This document shows, in pieces, positions 18,596 through 26,012 of a stretch of DNA of 43,007 nucleotides (positions are counted from its first letter, which is position 1; the number at the start of each line of letters is the position of its first letter). The translations under genes and the position numbers were made by a program. Under the pieces are notes generated by a model. That model searched no databases, was not told the DNA's origin, and saw nothing but the letters and a program-made list of their open reading frames with translations. The DNA comes from Rubrivivax sp. SCN 71-131 (lineage in GTDB: Bacteria; Pseudomonadota; Gammaproteobacteria; Burkholderiales; Burkholderiaceae_C): NCBI GenBank assembly GCA_001724995.1, contig MEFD01000038.1:1-43007 (forward strand). Direction: 5' to 3'.

Positions 18596-19264
18596 ATGAA
18601 GCTGGCGCTCTTCGACCTCGACGGCACGCTGCTGCCGATCGACTCCGACCACGCCTTCGGCGAATTCCTGGTCGCCAGCGGCTGGGCCGACGGCGACGCG
18701 TATCGTCGCCGTAACGACGAGTTCTTCGCCCAGTACCGGGCCGAGACGCTGGACATCGACGCCTACGTCGACTTCTGCACTGCGGCCTGGCGCATGCGAC
18801 CGGCGCAGGAGGTGCAGGCGCTGCAGAAGCGCTTCGTCGAGGAGGTGGCGCGTCCGGCGCTGCGGCCCGCGGCGCAGGCGCTGGTGCAGCGCCATCGCGA
18901 AGCCGGCGACCTGATGGCCATCGTCACCGCCACCAATGACTTCGTGACGCGACCGTTCGCGCAACTGCTCGGCGTCCCGACGCTGATCGCCACCGAGCTC
19001 GAGCGTGACGAGGCCGGGCGCCCGACCGGCGCCATCCGCGGCACACCGGCGTTTCGCGCCGGCAAGATCGAGCGCGTGCATGACTGGCTGCGCTCGATCG
19101 GACGCGATTTCGGCGACTTCGACGGCCAGGTCTTCTACAGCGACTCGACCAACGACCTGGCGCTGCTCGAGCACGTCAGCGATCCGGTGGCCACCAACCC
19201 GAGCCCCGCGCTCGAGGCGGTGGCGCGGCAGCGCCGCTGGCCCATTCTTCGACTCTTCCCATGA
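18596..19264 (+). CDS. HAD-IB family phosphatase (SerB-like hydrolase)
   Basis: This 222-residue protein begins MKLALFDLDGTLLPIDSD, which gives the HAD nucleophile D7 and acid/base D9. Motif II is VTATND near 105. A late Lys (GKIERVHDW) and the DSTNDLALLEHV motif IV complete the active site. The helical cap inserted after motif I fits subfamily IB, which contains phosphoserine phosphatase and histidinol-phosphate phosphatase-like enzymes; the true substrate is unknown. GTG 18587, three codons earlier, is an alternative start. Its last four bases overlap pcnB (ATGA), so the two are probably translationally coupled. It lies 58 nt after hda. Confidence 0.9.
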   Translation: MKLALFDLDGTLLPIDSDHAFGEFLVASGWADGDAYRRRNDEFFAQYRAETLDIDAYVDFCTAAWRMRPAQEVQALQKRFVEEVARPALRPAAQALVQRHREAGDLMAIVTATNDFVTRPFAQLLGVPTLIATELERDEAGRPTGAIRGTPAFRAGKIERVHDWLRSIGRDFGDFDGQVFYSDSTNDLALLEHVSDPVATNPSPALEAVARQRRWPILRLFP

Positions 19265-20958
19265 TCAGGACCTTCATCAACCGGCTGCTGGGCAAGCCCG
19301 CCCCCGCGCGCATCGCGGGCAAGGAAGCGCGCACCAGGGCCGCCGCCGCGGCGGACCCCGCGGCAAGACCGGCGGCGAACCCCGTGGAGATCCCGCTCGG
19401 GCAGCGCCAGGAGGTGCCGCCGGGCGAGCATCGCATCGACCCCAAGCTGCTCGACGAGCGCGCCGTGCGCGTCGTGCGCACGCTCAAGGAGGCCGGGCAC
19501 GAGGCCTACATCGTCGGCGGTGCGGTGCGCGACCTGCTGGTGGGGGTGCCACCCAAGGACTTCGACGTCGCCACCGACGCCACGCCGGAGCAGGTGAAGG
19601 CCTTGTTCCGGCGCGCCTACATCGTCGGGCGGCGCTTTCGGCTCGTGCACGTCGTCTTCGGGCGCGGCCAGCAGCACGACGTGGTCGAGGTCTCGACCTT
19701 TCGTGCCTTCCTCGACGCCAGCAGCGCCGAGCAGGTGCAGGGCAACGAGCGCACGGCGCGCCAGCAGATCAGCGACAAGGCGCACGTCGTCGACGCCAGC
19801 GGCCGCGTGCTGCGCGACAACGTCTGGGGCGAACAGGTCGAGGATGCGGCGCGCCGCGACTTCACCATCAACGCGATGTACTACGACCCGACGACGCAGG
19901 TGCTGGTCGACTACCACCATGGCCTGCAGGATGCGCGCGCCCGCGTGCTGCGCATCATCGGCGAGCCGGCCACGCGCTACCGCGAGGACCCGGTGCGCAT
20001 CGTGCGCGTGGTGCGCTTCGCGGCCAAGCTGGGCTTTGCGCTCGACCCGGCGACGCAGGCGCCGCTGCGCGAGCTCTCGGCGCTGCTGGCCAACGTGCCG
20101 GCCTCGCGCCTGTTCGACGAAATGCTCAAGCTGCTGCAGACCGGGCACGCGCTGCGCAGCCTCGAGGAGCTGCGTCGCCATGGCCTGGACCGCGGCGTGT
20201 TTCCCCTCCTCGAAGCCGTGCTGCACCCGCGCCAGCCGCATCCGCTGCGCGCACGCTTCATCGAGCTGGCGCTGGCCGACACCGACCGCCGCGTGAAGGA
20301 GGGCCGTGCGGTGGCTCCGAGCTTCATGCTCGCCTGCCTGCTCTGGCATGACGTGCAGGCGCGCTGGGCGGCGTTGCGCGAAGCCGGCGAGGCGCCGTTC
20401 CCGGCGCTGCAACAGGCGATCGACGCCGTCTTCGAGGCGCGCATCGGCGACGTCTCCGGCCGCGGCAAGCTGGCCGCCGACATGCGCGAGATCTGGCAGA
20501 TGCAGCCTCGCTTCGAGCGTCGCACGGCGGCCTCGGCGGCCTCGCTCGCAGCGCAGCCGCGCTTTCGTGCCGGCTACGACTTCCTGCGCCTGCGCGCCGA
20601 CGTCGGCGAGGTCGACGCGGCGCTGGCGGACTGGTGGGAGGATTACCACCTCGGCGACGACGAGGCGCGCGAGGCGCTGGTGCAGGCGCTGCGCCCGGCG
20701 GCGTCGCCGCGGCGCGTGCGCAAGGCCGCTACGACGGCGGCCAGGAACGCGGTGGCGGACCCGGCGCTGGCCGGCTCCGCCCCGCAGGCCGAGGCGGCCG
20801 CGGCCGGCGCGGCGCACGACGATGACGCGCCACCGCCGACCGACGCGGCGGTGCCGGCCAAGCGCCGCCGCCGTCGTCGGCGCAAGCCGGCTGCAGAAGG
20901 CGGCGCGGGGGGCGATCACGGCGACGGCGATCCCGGCAAGCCCGCCGCCCCGGACTGA
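19261..20958 (+). CDS. pcnB: Poly(A) polymerase I
   Basis: PcnB adds poly(A) tails to RNAs and so promotes their decay. The 565-residue protein contains the nucleotidyltransferase signature YIVGGAVRDLLVG (GG at 86-87) with catalytic carboxylates D100 and D102 in DFDVAT. RRDFTINAMYYD and YREDPVRIVRVVRFAAKLGF follow. The arginine-rich C-terminal tail after about residue 480, including a run of nine basic residues (KRRRRRRRRK-like), is low-complexity and probably binds RNA. An N-terminal stretch of about 60 residues precedes the core. In many proteobacteria pcnB is followed by folK. Here it is not; a DUF47-Pit pair follows after 213 nt. Confidence 0.95.
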   Translation: MIRTFINRLLGKPAPARIAGKEARTRAAAAADPAARPAANPVEIPLGQRQEVPPGEHRIDPKLLDERAVRVVRTLKEAGHEAYIVGGAVRDLLVGVPPKDFDVATDATPEQVKALFRRAYIVGRRFRLVHVVFGRGQQHDVVEVSTFRAFLDASSAEQVQGNERTARQQISDKAHVVDASGRVLRDNVWGEQVEDAARRDFTINAMYYDPTTQVLVDYHHGLQDARARVLRIIGEPATRYREDPVRIVRVVRFAAKLGFALDPATQAPLRELSALLANVPASRLFDEMLKLLQTGHALRSLEELRRHGLDRGVFPLLEAVLHPRQPHPLRARFIELALADTDRRVKEGRAVAPSFMLACLLWHDVQARWAALREAGEAPFPALQQAIDAVFEARIGDVSGRGKLAADMREIWQMQPRFERRTAASAASLAAQPRFRAGYDFLRLRADVGEVDAALADWWEDYHLGDDEAREALVQALRPAASPRRVRKAATTAARNAVADPALAGSAPQAEAAAAGAAHDDDAPPPTDAAVPAKRRRRRRRKPAAEGGAGGDHGDGDPGKPAAPD

Positions 20959-21044
20959 GCGGCGCGGATCGGGGCGCGATGCGGCCGGGCTGCTGCGGGT
21001 GCCGCTCGATTCCATCCCCGATCGGCGGCGCCCGAGGGGCCCCT

Positions 21045-21050
21045 TACAAT
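21045..21050 (+). promoter_or_regulatory. Candidate -10 element upstream of the DUF47-pit pair
   Basis: TACAAT at 21045-21050 is a good -10 match located 121 nt before the DUF47 start, in the 213-nt gap after pcnB. No -35 or Pho box is recognisable. An 8-bp inverted repeat (20967-20974 with 21016-21023) lies just upstream. Confidence 0.35.
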
Positions 21051-21171
21051 CCGCGCTGATTCGTCGAGGCGAGCGCCCGTCCGGAGCCGGACTGCGGTGC
21101 CCCTCGCGTCGGGTTGCGCCGGGTCGGCCAGGCCGCCCGGCGGGTTTCCCGCTCAACTCCAAGGCATGACG

Positions 21172-21819
21172 ATGGTCTTCGGCAAGCTCTTGCCCAAGGA
21201 CGGCAACTTCTTCGAGCGCTTCAACGCGCATGGGGAACAGATCGAACTGGGCGCAAGCGCATTCATGCGCATGGTGAAGAACTATGCCGACCCGGAGCTG
21301 CGCCAGAAGTACGCGGCCGAGGTCGACGCCGCGGAGCGCGCGGCAGACCGGATCACGCACGAGGTCAGTCGCATGCTGCACCGCACCTTCATCACGCCGA
21401 TCGACCGCGAGCAGATCCTCGGGCTGATCAACGCGATGGACGACGTGCTCGACCTGCTCGAGGATTGCACCGAGGTCATGACGCTCTACGACGTGCAGCG
21501 CGTCGACGAGGACGTGCTGCGCCTGGCCGTGCTCTCGGTGCGCTGCTGCGAACTGGTCAAGCACGCGGTGGCGCTGCTGCCCAAGCTCTCGAGCGCGCTG
21601 GTGGTCGAGGATGCGATCCGCACCTGCGAGGAGATCGACCGCCTCGAGGGCGAGGCCGACCGGGCGCTGCGCAGTGCGCTTTCGCGCCTTTTCCGTGAGG
21701 AGGAGGACACTCGCGAGTTGATCAAGCTCAAGGCCGTCTACGAGCACCTGGAACTGATCTCCGACCGCTGCGAGGATGTCGCGAACCTGATCGAAGGCGT
21801 GGTTCTCGAGAACTCCTGA
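21172..21819 (+). CDS. DUF47 family (PhoU-like) Pit accessory protein
   Basis: This 215-residue, almost entirely helical protein starts MVFGKLLPKDGNFFERFNAH and is a DUF47/PhoU-like protein. Such proteins sit directly before Pit-type transporters and are thought to control phosphate uptake. The acidic clusters EEIDRLEGEADRA and YEHLELISDRCEDVAN resemble the metal-binding E/D repeats of PhoU. ATG 21172 is favoured because AAGG lies seven bases upstream; ATG 21166 is two codons longer. pit begins 36 nt downstream, so the two form an operon. Helical phasing and acidic motifs look intact. Confidence 0.92.
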   Translation: MVFGKLLPKDGNFFERFNAHGEQIELGASAFMRMVKNYADPELRQKYAAEVDAAERAADRITHEVSRMLHRTFITPIDREQILGLINAMDDVLDLLEDCTEVMTLYDVQRVDEDVLRLAVLSVRCCELVKHAVALLPKLSSALVVEDAIRTCEEIDRLEGEADRALRSALSRLFREEEDTRELIKLKAVYEHLELISDRCEDVANLIEGVVLENS

Positions 21820-21855
21820 AGCCGACCCCGGCGACTCCGATCCGATCCGATCACG

Positions 21856-22866
21856 ATGCAGGCTGCCCCGATCGCGCTTTGGGTGGTGGTGACCCTCGTC
21901 ACCCTGGCCCTCGTCTTCGACTTCATGAACGGCTTCCACGACGCCGCGAACTCGATCGCCACCGTCGTCTCCACCGGCGTGCTCAAGCCGCATCATGCGG
22001 TCTTGTTCGCTGCCTTCTTCAACGTCGCGGCGGTGTTCGTCTTTCACCTCAAGGTGGCCGCCACGGTGGGCAAGGGCATCGTCGAGCCCGGCATCGTCGA
22101 CCAGCACGTGGTCTTCGGTGCGCTCATCGGCGCCATCGCCTGGAACGTCATCACCTGGCTCTACGGCATCCCCTCGAGCAGCTCGCACGCGCTCATCGGC
22201 GGCATCGTCGGGGCCACGCTGGCCAAGGCCGGCGCGGGGCCGCTGCTGCTGCCGGGTCTGACGAAGACGGTGCTCTTCATCTTCGTGGCGCCGCTGATGG
22301 GCCTGATCCTCGGCGGGCTGATGATGGTGGCCGTGGCCTGGGCGTTCCGTCGCAGTCCGCCGATGCGCGTCGACCGCTGGTTCCGGCGCCTGCAGCTCGC
22401 CTCGGCGGGGCTTTATTCCCTCGGTCACGGCGGCAACGACGCGCAGAAGACCATCGGCATCATCTGGCTGCTCCTCATCGCCTCCGGCCATACCGCGGCC
22501 AGCGACGCGATGCCGCCGGGCTGGGTCATCTGGAGCTGCTACCTCGCCATCGGCCTGGGGACGATGTTCGGCGGCTGGCGCATCGTCAAGACCATGGGCC
22601 AGCGCATCACCAAGCTCAAGCCGGTCGGCGGCTTCTGCGCCGAGACCGGCGGTGCGATGACGCTGTTCCTGGCGACCGGCCTCGGGGTGCCGGTATCGAC
22701 CACGCACACCATCACCGGCGCCATCTTCGGGGTCGGCTCGGTGCGCAACGCCTCGGCGGTTCGCTGGGGCCTGGCCGGAAACATCGTGCTGGCGTGGGTG
22801 CTCACGATCCCGGCCACGGCGATCATCGCCGCGCTGGCCTACGGCCTGAGCCTGCTGATCTTCTGA
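21856..22866 (+). CDS. pit: Low-affinity inorganic phosphate transporter, PiT family
   Basis: This 336-residue inner-membrane protein carries both PiT signature repeats. The N-terminal one is DFMNGFHDAANSIAT and the C-terminal one is GVPVSTTHTITGAIFGVG. SSSSHALIGGIVGA and LGHGGNDAQKTIG are further hallmarks. About ten hydrophobic segments are visible. It is the shorter PiT type (about 330 residues), lacking the large cytoplasmic loop of E. coli PitA. Transport would be of metal-phosphate with protons. It is the second gene of the DUF47-pit operon and converges with the TM2 gene, 12 nt away. Confidence 0.95.
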   Translation: MQAAPIALWVVVTLVTLALVFDFMNGFHDAANSIATVVSTGVLKPHHAVLFAAFFNVAAVFVFHLKVAATVGKGIVEPGIVDQHVVFGALIGAIAWNVITWLYGIPSSSSHALIGGIVGATLAKAGAGPLLLPGLTKTVLFIFVAPLMGLILGGLMMVAVAWAFRRSPPMRVDRWFRRLQLASAGLYSLGHGGNDAQKTIGIIWLLLIASGHTAASDAMPPGWVIWSCYLAIGLGTMFGGWRIVKTMGQRITKLKPVGGFCAETGGAMTLFLATGLGVPVSTTHTITGAIFGVGSVRNASAVRWGLAGNIVLAWVLTIPATAIIAALAYGLSLLIF

Positions 22867-22878
22867 CCGACCCGGGGC

Positions 22879-23310
22879 TCAGCCCGGGAGCGCGCTGCCC
22901 TGCCATTCGAAGAACTTCTGGAACGCGAAGGCGATCGTGCTCATGAGCACGATGCCCGCCAGCAGCAGCGCCAGCATGACCCCGAGCACCGGCCCCCAGG
23001 CGGTGGCCCGCGCCGGCTGCCCGGCGTTGTGGCGGGCAGACCAGCGCTCGTCGGAGGTCAGGCCGTAGGCGATCGCGGTGAGCAGGCCGACCGAGATCAT
23101 CAGGCCCAGAAGCGGCAGCAGGAGCCAGGCGAGGCGATCGTCCTGCCCCAGCTCGCGCATGCGCAGCACGCCGACCAGGCCGGCCAGCGTGGGCAGCGGA
23201 TGCAGCCAGGCGAGGAGGTCGCGGCGGCCGTGCAGGTAGAAGCGATGCAGGCCGAGCGCGCCCGCGGCAAGCGCCATCCAGGTGGCCAGGGTCTTGGAGC
23301 GGTAATGCAT
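22879..23310 (-). CDS. TM2 domain-containing membrane protein
   Basis: This is a 143-residue protein with about four membrane segments. The first 45 residues match the TM2 domain: KTLATWMALAAGALGLHRFYLHGRRD contains the G-x-H-R-F-Y-L-G-type turn between two helices. A soluble loop (SDERWSARHNAGQPARATAWG) separates the later helices. TM2 proteins have no agreed function in bacteria. The start is ATG 23310. It is divergent from the rpsP leader, whose -10 lies only 40 nt away, so the two promoters may influence each other. Confidence 0.85.
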   Translation of the reverse strand: MHYRSKTLATWMALAAGALGLHRFYLHGRRDLLAWLHPLPTLAGLVGVLRMRELGQDDRLAWLLLPLLGLMISVGLLTAIAYGLTSDERWSARHNAGQPARATAWGPVLGVMLALLLAGIVLMSTIAFAFQKFFEWQGSALPG

Positions 23311-23349
23311 CGTTCGCGACGGGCTCGCCGCAAGAGGCGGCAGGGCCTC

Positions 23350-23355
23350 TATAAT
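23350..23355 (+). promoter_or_regulatory. TATAAT -10 element of the rpsP operon
   Basis: A perfect TATAAT lies at 23350-23355. A start near 23362 would give a leader of about 200 nt before rpsP. The -35 position shows only weak similarity. Confidence 0.6.
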
Positions 23356-23361
23356 GCCCGG

Positions 23362-23561
23362 TTCCCGGCGGCGGTCAGGGCTTTGCCCGACATGTATCTA
23401 CGCGGCCGAGGGACATGGACCTTCACGGGATCGGCAAGCCCCGTGGGGGACGGACAGCCGGGGTGCTGCGCTGTGGCGCAGGCCCCGTTTTCGACTCAGC
23501 CCGCACCTGCGTGTCTCCTGGCGCGGCGGTCGCTATCGACAGATGCTAAGGAAGAACTGAC
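23362..23561 (+). ncRNA. Structured 200-nt leader of the rpsP operon (attenuator candidate or sRNA)
   Basis: The leader contains three hairpins. The first is 23374-23391 (GTC-A-GGGC-TTT-GCCC-GAC). The second pairs 23424-23429 with 23440-23445. The third, 23459-23487, is followed by TTTT. GCCCCG at 23438-23443 can also pair with CGGGG at 23459-23463, which is the left arm of the third hairpin, so mutually exclusive folds exist. AAGGA at 23548-23552 is a good ribosome-binding site for rpsP. Alternatively, 23362-23491 may be a separate small RNA of about 130 nt. I recognise no known riboswitch or ribosomal-protein leader family. Confidence 0.5.
23459..23491 (+). terminator. Terminator-like hairpin inside the rpsP leader
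   Basis: CGGGG (23459-23463) pairs with CCCCG (23483-23487), and CTGCGC (23466-23471) with GCGCAG (23476-23481), around a 4-nt loop. Four T follow at once (23488-23491). It lies 70 nt before rpsP and behind the promoter, so it would end transcription early unless overridden. Confidence 0.6.
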
Positions 23562-23810
23562 ATGGTCGTGATCCGACTGGCCCGCGGCGGCGCCAAGAAG
23601 CGCCCCTTCTTCAACGTGGTCGTCGCCGATTCGCGCGAGCGCCGCGACGGCCGCTTCATCGAGCGCGTGGGCTTCTACAACCCGATGGCCGCCGGGGCCG
23701 AGCAGCCGCTGCGCCTGGCGCTGGACCGCGTGAGCTACTGGACCGGCGTGGGCGCGCAGGTTTCGCCGACCGTGGCGCGCCTGGTCGACCAGGCCAAGAA
23801 GGCCGCCTGA
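23562..23810 (+). CDS. rpsP: 30S ribosomal protein S16
   Basis: bS16 is a small-subunit protein needed for 16S rRNA folding. The 82-residue sequence begins [20 protein letters not shown] and continues [21 protein letters not shown], both diagnostic. The start ATG 23562 has AAGGAAG upstream. It is the first gene of rpsP-rimM-trmD-rplS, the classic ribosome and tRNA modification operon; the ffh gene that often precedes it is not here. The gap to rimM is 22 nt. Confidence 0.98.
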   Translation: MVVIRLARGGAKKRPFFNVVVADSRERRDGRFIERVGFYNPMAAGAEQPLRLALDRVSYWTGVGAQVSPTVARLVDQAKKAA

Positions 23811-23832
23811 GGCGCGTCGCGGGCTGCCTGGC

Positions 23833-24489
23833 ATGCCCGACGAACGCAAGGCCGGCCGGCAGCGCAGGCCGGCCGCCGCGAAGCCGGGCCCGCAGGGTCC
23901 GGCTTCTTCCTTTGCGCAAGGCGATGTCGGGCGCGATTCCCGACTGCCCGAGGACGCGGTCGAGGTCGCGCGCGTGCTCGGCGCCTGGGGCGTGAAGGGC
24001 GGCCTCAGGCTCAAACCCTATTCGGCGCGGCCACAGGCGCTCCTGACCGCGAGACGCTGGTGGCTGCTCGCCGGCGAGCGCGCCATGCCCGCGGACGCCG
24101 GGGCCGACCTGCAGCCGCGGCTGCTCGACGTCGCGGGCGTGCGCGTGCAGGGTGAACTGGTCGTGGCCGAGAGTCGCGAGTTGCACGACCGCGACGCCGC
24201 GCAGGCGCTCGCCGGCGCACGCGTCTTCGTGCCGCGTGCGGAATTCCCTCCGACCGCGGTGGACGAGTTCTACTGGGTCGACCTGATTGGACTGTCGGTC
24301 TGCAACCGCGCCGGCCGCATGCTCGGCCGCGTCACCGATCTGATCGAGACCGGCCCCCACAGCGTGCTGTGCATCGAGCCGGCCAGTGCGGACGCCGAAG
24401 AACTGCTGATCCCTTTCGTCGACGCCTATGTCGATCGCGTCGATCGTGCCGGCGGCACGATCCACGTCGACTGGGAGCCTGAGGCCTGA
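23833..24489 (+). CDS. rimM: Ribosome maturation factor RimM
   Basis: RimM helps mature the 30S head and binds protein S19. The 218-residue protein has the N-terminal RimM domain (VEVARVLGAWGVKGGLRLKPYS, about residue 43 on) and a C-terminal PRC barrel (FYWVDLIGLSVCNRAGRMLGRVTDLIETG, about 147 on). It ends LIPFVDAYVDRVDRAGGTIHVDW, as usual. About 40 extra N-terminal residues, Pro/Ala/Lys-rich, precede the conserved start. They may be a lineage-specific tail, or the true start may be internal. trmD follows after 14 nt. Confidence 0.95.
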   Translation: MPDERKAGRQRRPAAAKPGPQGPASSFAQGDVGRDSRLPEDAVEVARVLGAWGVKGGLRLKPYSARPQALLTARRWWLLAGERAMPADAGADLQPRLLDVAGVRVQGELVVAESRELHDRDAAQALAGARVFVPRAEFPPTAVDEFYWVDLIGLSVCNRAGRMLGRVTDLIETGPHSVLCIEPASADAEELLIPFVDAYVDRVDRAGGTIHVDWEPEA

Positions 24490-24503
24490 GTGGCCCCGGC
24501 GCG

Positions 24504-25256
24504 ATGCGCTTCGACGTCGTCACGCTCTTTCCCGAACTGTTCGCGCCGCACCTGGCCAGCGGCATCACGCGCCGCGCTTACGAATCGGGTCGGGTCGACG
24601 TGCGCCTGTGGCCGCTGCGCGACTTCGCCGAAGGCAACTACCGCCGTGTCGACGACCGGCCCTTCGGCGGCGGCCCCGGCATGGTGATGCTGGCCGAGCC
24701 GCTGCAGCGTGCGCTGGAGGCGGTGCGCGCGGACCGCGGCGCGCCGGCGGCCGTCGTCATCAACTTCTCCCCCGGCGGTCGCGTGCTGACGCAGGCCCTG
24801 GTGCAGGAACTCGCGGCCGGCGACGGCGCGCTGCTGCTGTGCGGACGCTACGAGGGCATCGACCAGCGCTTCCTGGATCGTCACGTGACGCTGGAGATCA
24901 GCCTGGGCGACTTCGTCCTCTCGGGCGGCGAACTGCCCGCGCTCGTGTTGCTGGACGCGATCGCCCGCCTGCAGCCCGGGGTGCTGCACGTCGAATCGCA
25001 CGAACAGGACAGCTTTTCCGACGGGCTGCTCGAGGGCCCCGTCTACAGCCGGCCCGAGGTCTGGGCGACGGCAGAGGGGGCGTGGCCGGTGCCGCCGGTC
25101 CTGCTCTCGGGCCATCACGGCGAAGTCGCGCGCTGGCGCCGTCAGTGCTCGCTCGAGCGCAGCGCCCGCCGCCGGCCCGACCTGATCGCGGCGGCGCGCG
25201 CCGCCGGGCGGCTTTCCGTCGAGGACGAGCGCTTCCTGGCGACGCTTCGCCTATAA
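24504..25256 (+). CDS. trmD: tRNA (guanine-N1)-methyltransferase TrmD
   Basis: TrmD uses S-adenosylmethionine to make m1G37 next to the anticodon, preventing +1 frameshifts. The 250-residue protein starts [17 protein letters not shown]. The trefoil-knot SAM site is shown by [14 protein letters not shown] and [24 protein letters not shown] and HYRSPEVW-like SRPEVW-containing regions are in place, and the C-terminal helical domain is complete. The start is ATG 24504. The stop at 25254-25256 overlaps a TATAAT (25252-25257), which may be an internal -10 for rplS. Confidence 0.97.
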   Translation: MRFDVVTLFPELFAPHLASGITRRAYESGRVDVRLWPLRDFAEGNYRRVDDRPFGGGPGMVMLAEPLQRALEAVRADRGAPAAVVINFSPGGRVLTQALVQELAAGDGALLLCGRYEGIDQRFLDRHVTLEISLGDFVLSGGELPALVLLDAIARLQPGVLHVESHEQDSFSDGLLEGPVYSRPEVWATAEGAWPVPPVLLSGHHGEVARWRRQCSLERSARRRPDLIAAARAAGRLSVEDERFLATLRL

Positions 25257-25257
25257 T
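25252..25257 (+). promoter_or_regulatory. Possible internal -10 element for rplS
   Basis: TATAAT at 25252-25257 overlaps the trmD stop codon, 75 nt before rplS. No -35 match is visible, so this may be chance; CTA TAA T arises naturally from Leu-stop. Confidence 0.3.
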
Positions 25258-25332
25258 GACCGGCTTTGCGATCCTCTGGCGGGCGCATCATTTCAACCAC
25301 CCACCCGCGCACGATCGTCCCTGGAGAACCGC

Positions 25333-25686
25333 GTGGACCTGATTGCCACCCTCGAGCAGGAAGAAATTGCTCGGCTGAATCGCAAGATCCCCGAATTCGC
25401 CCCCGGCGACACGGTGATCGTCAACGTCAACGTCGTCGAAGGCACGCGCAAGCGCGTGCAGGCCTATGAAGGCGTGGTGATTGCCAAGCGCAACCGCGGC
25501 CTCAACAGCAGCTTCATCGTGCGCAAGATCTCGAGCGGCGAAGGCGTGGAGCGCAGCTTCCAGCTCTACAGCCCGCTGCTGGCGAGCATCGAAGTCAAGC
25601 GCCGCGGCGACGTGCGCCGCGCCAAGCTCTACTACCTGCGCCAGCGCAGCGGCAAGTCCGCGCGCATCAAGGAGAAGCTGGCCTGA
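25333..25686 (+). CDS. rplS: 50S ribosomal protein L19
   Basis: bL19 lies at the subunit interface. The 117-residue protein begins at GTG 25333 with the family N-terminus [21 protein letters not shown]. It contains [32 protein letters not shown] and ends [14 protein letters not shown] ribosome-binding site (CTGGAGAA) precedes it by about six bases. It is the last gene of the rpsP operon, 76 nt after trmD. Its last 14 coding bases with the stop codon and onward (25673-25689) recur at 25817-25833 behind the tandem repeat. Confidence 0.97.
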   Translation: MDLIATLEQEEIARLNRKIPEFAPGDTVIVNVNVVEGTRKRVQAYEGVVIAKRNRGLNSSFIVRKISSGEGVERSFQLYSPLLASIEVKRRGDVRRAKLYYLRQRSGKSARIKEKLA

Positions 25687-25705
25687 GCGAAGCTCGGGCA
25701 GGAGC

Positions 25706-25826
25706 CGCGAGGCTCCCATCGCGCGCAGCGCGATGAACAGCGGACGCGCGCAGCGCAGAAGCTGGCGCGAGGCTCCCATCGCGCGCAGCGCGATGAACAG
25801 CGGACGCGCGCAGCGCAGAAGCTGGC
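25706..25826 (+). repeat. Tandem 60-bp repeat with an internal palindrome (REP-like)
   Basis: Bases 25706-25766 and 25766-25826 are identical, a 60-bp unit in two copies. Each copy contains CATCGCGC-GCA-GCGCGATG, an 8-bp inverted repeat with a 3-nt loop (25717-25735 and 25777-25795). The left copy also closes GGAGCC-GCGA-GGCTCC at 25701-25716; the second lacks that left arm. A 17-bp copy of the rplS end flanks the block on both sides (25673-25689, 25817-25833). There is no ORF of interest inside. Confidence 0.85.
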
Positions 25827-25859
25827 CTGAGCGGGCGCCGCTTGGCGCACGCCGATGGA

Positions 25860-25890
25860 GCAGAAGGCCGCCGCCGAGGCGGCCTTCTGC
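25860..25890 (+). terminator. Hairpin terminator of the rpsP-rplS operon
   Basis: A perfect 13-bp stem (25860-25872 with 25878-25890) has a 5-nt loop. No clear T-run follows (GCTTGTGG), so termination may be imperfect. It lies 174 nt after rplS, beyond the tandem repeat. Confidence 0.6.
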
Positions 25891-26012
25891 GCTTGTGGCC
25901 GGGTTGGTGGCGCGGGATTCGTCCCCATATGCGCGAATGACCCGGCAGTTGCCGCGCTCGTGGCCCGCGACTCGGGTCTAGCATCCGCCATCGTCCTGGG
26001 TTCGAACGCTCG

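Noticed and set aside
19135..22707. Minus-strand frame of 1190 codons
   Set aside because: It is antisense to pcnB, DUF47 and pit, and has the same composition artefact.
25706..25826. CRISPR array
   Set aside because: The copies are directly adjacent and identical over the full period, with no spacers. They are a tandem repeat.
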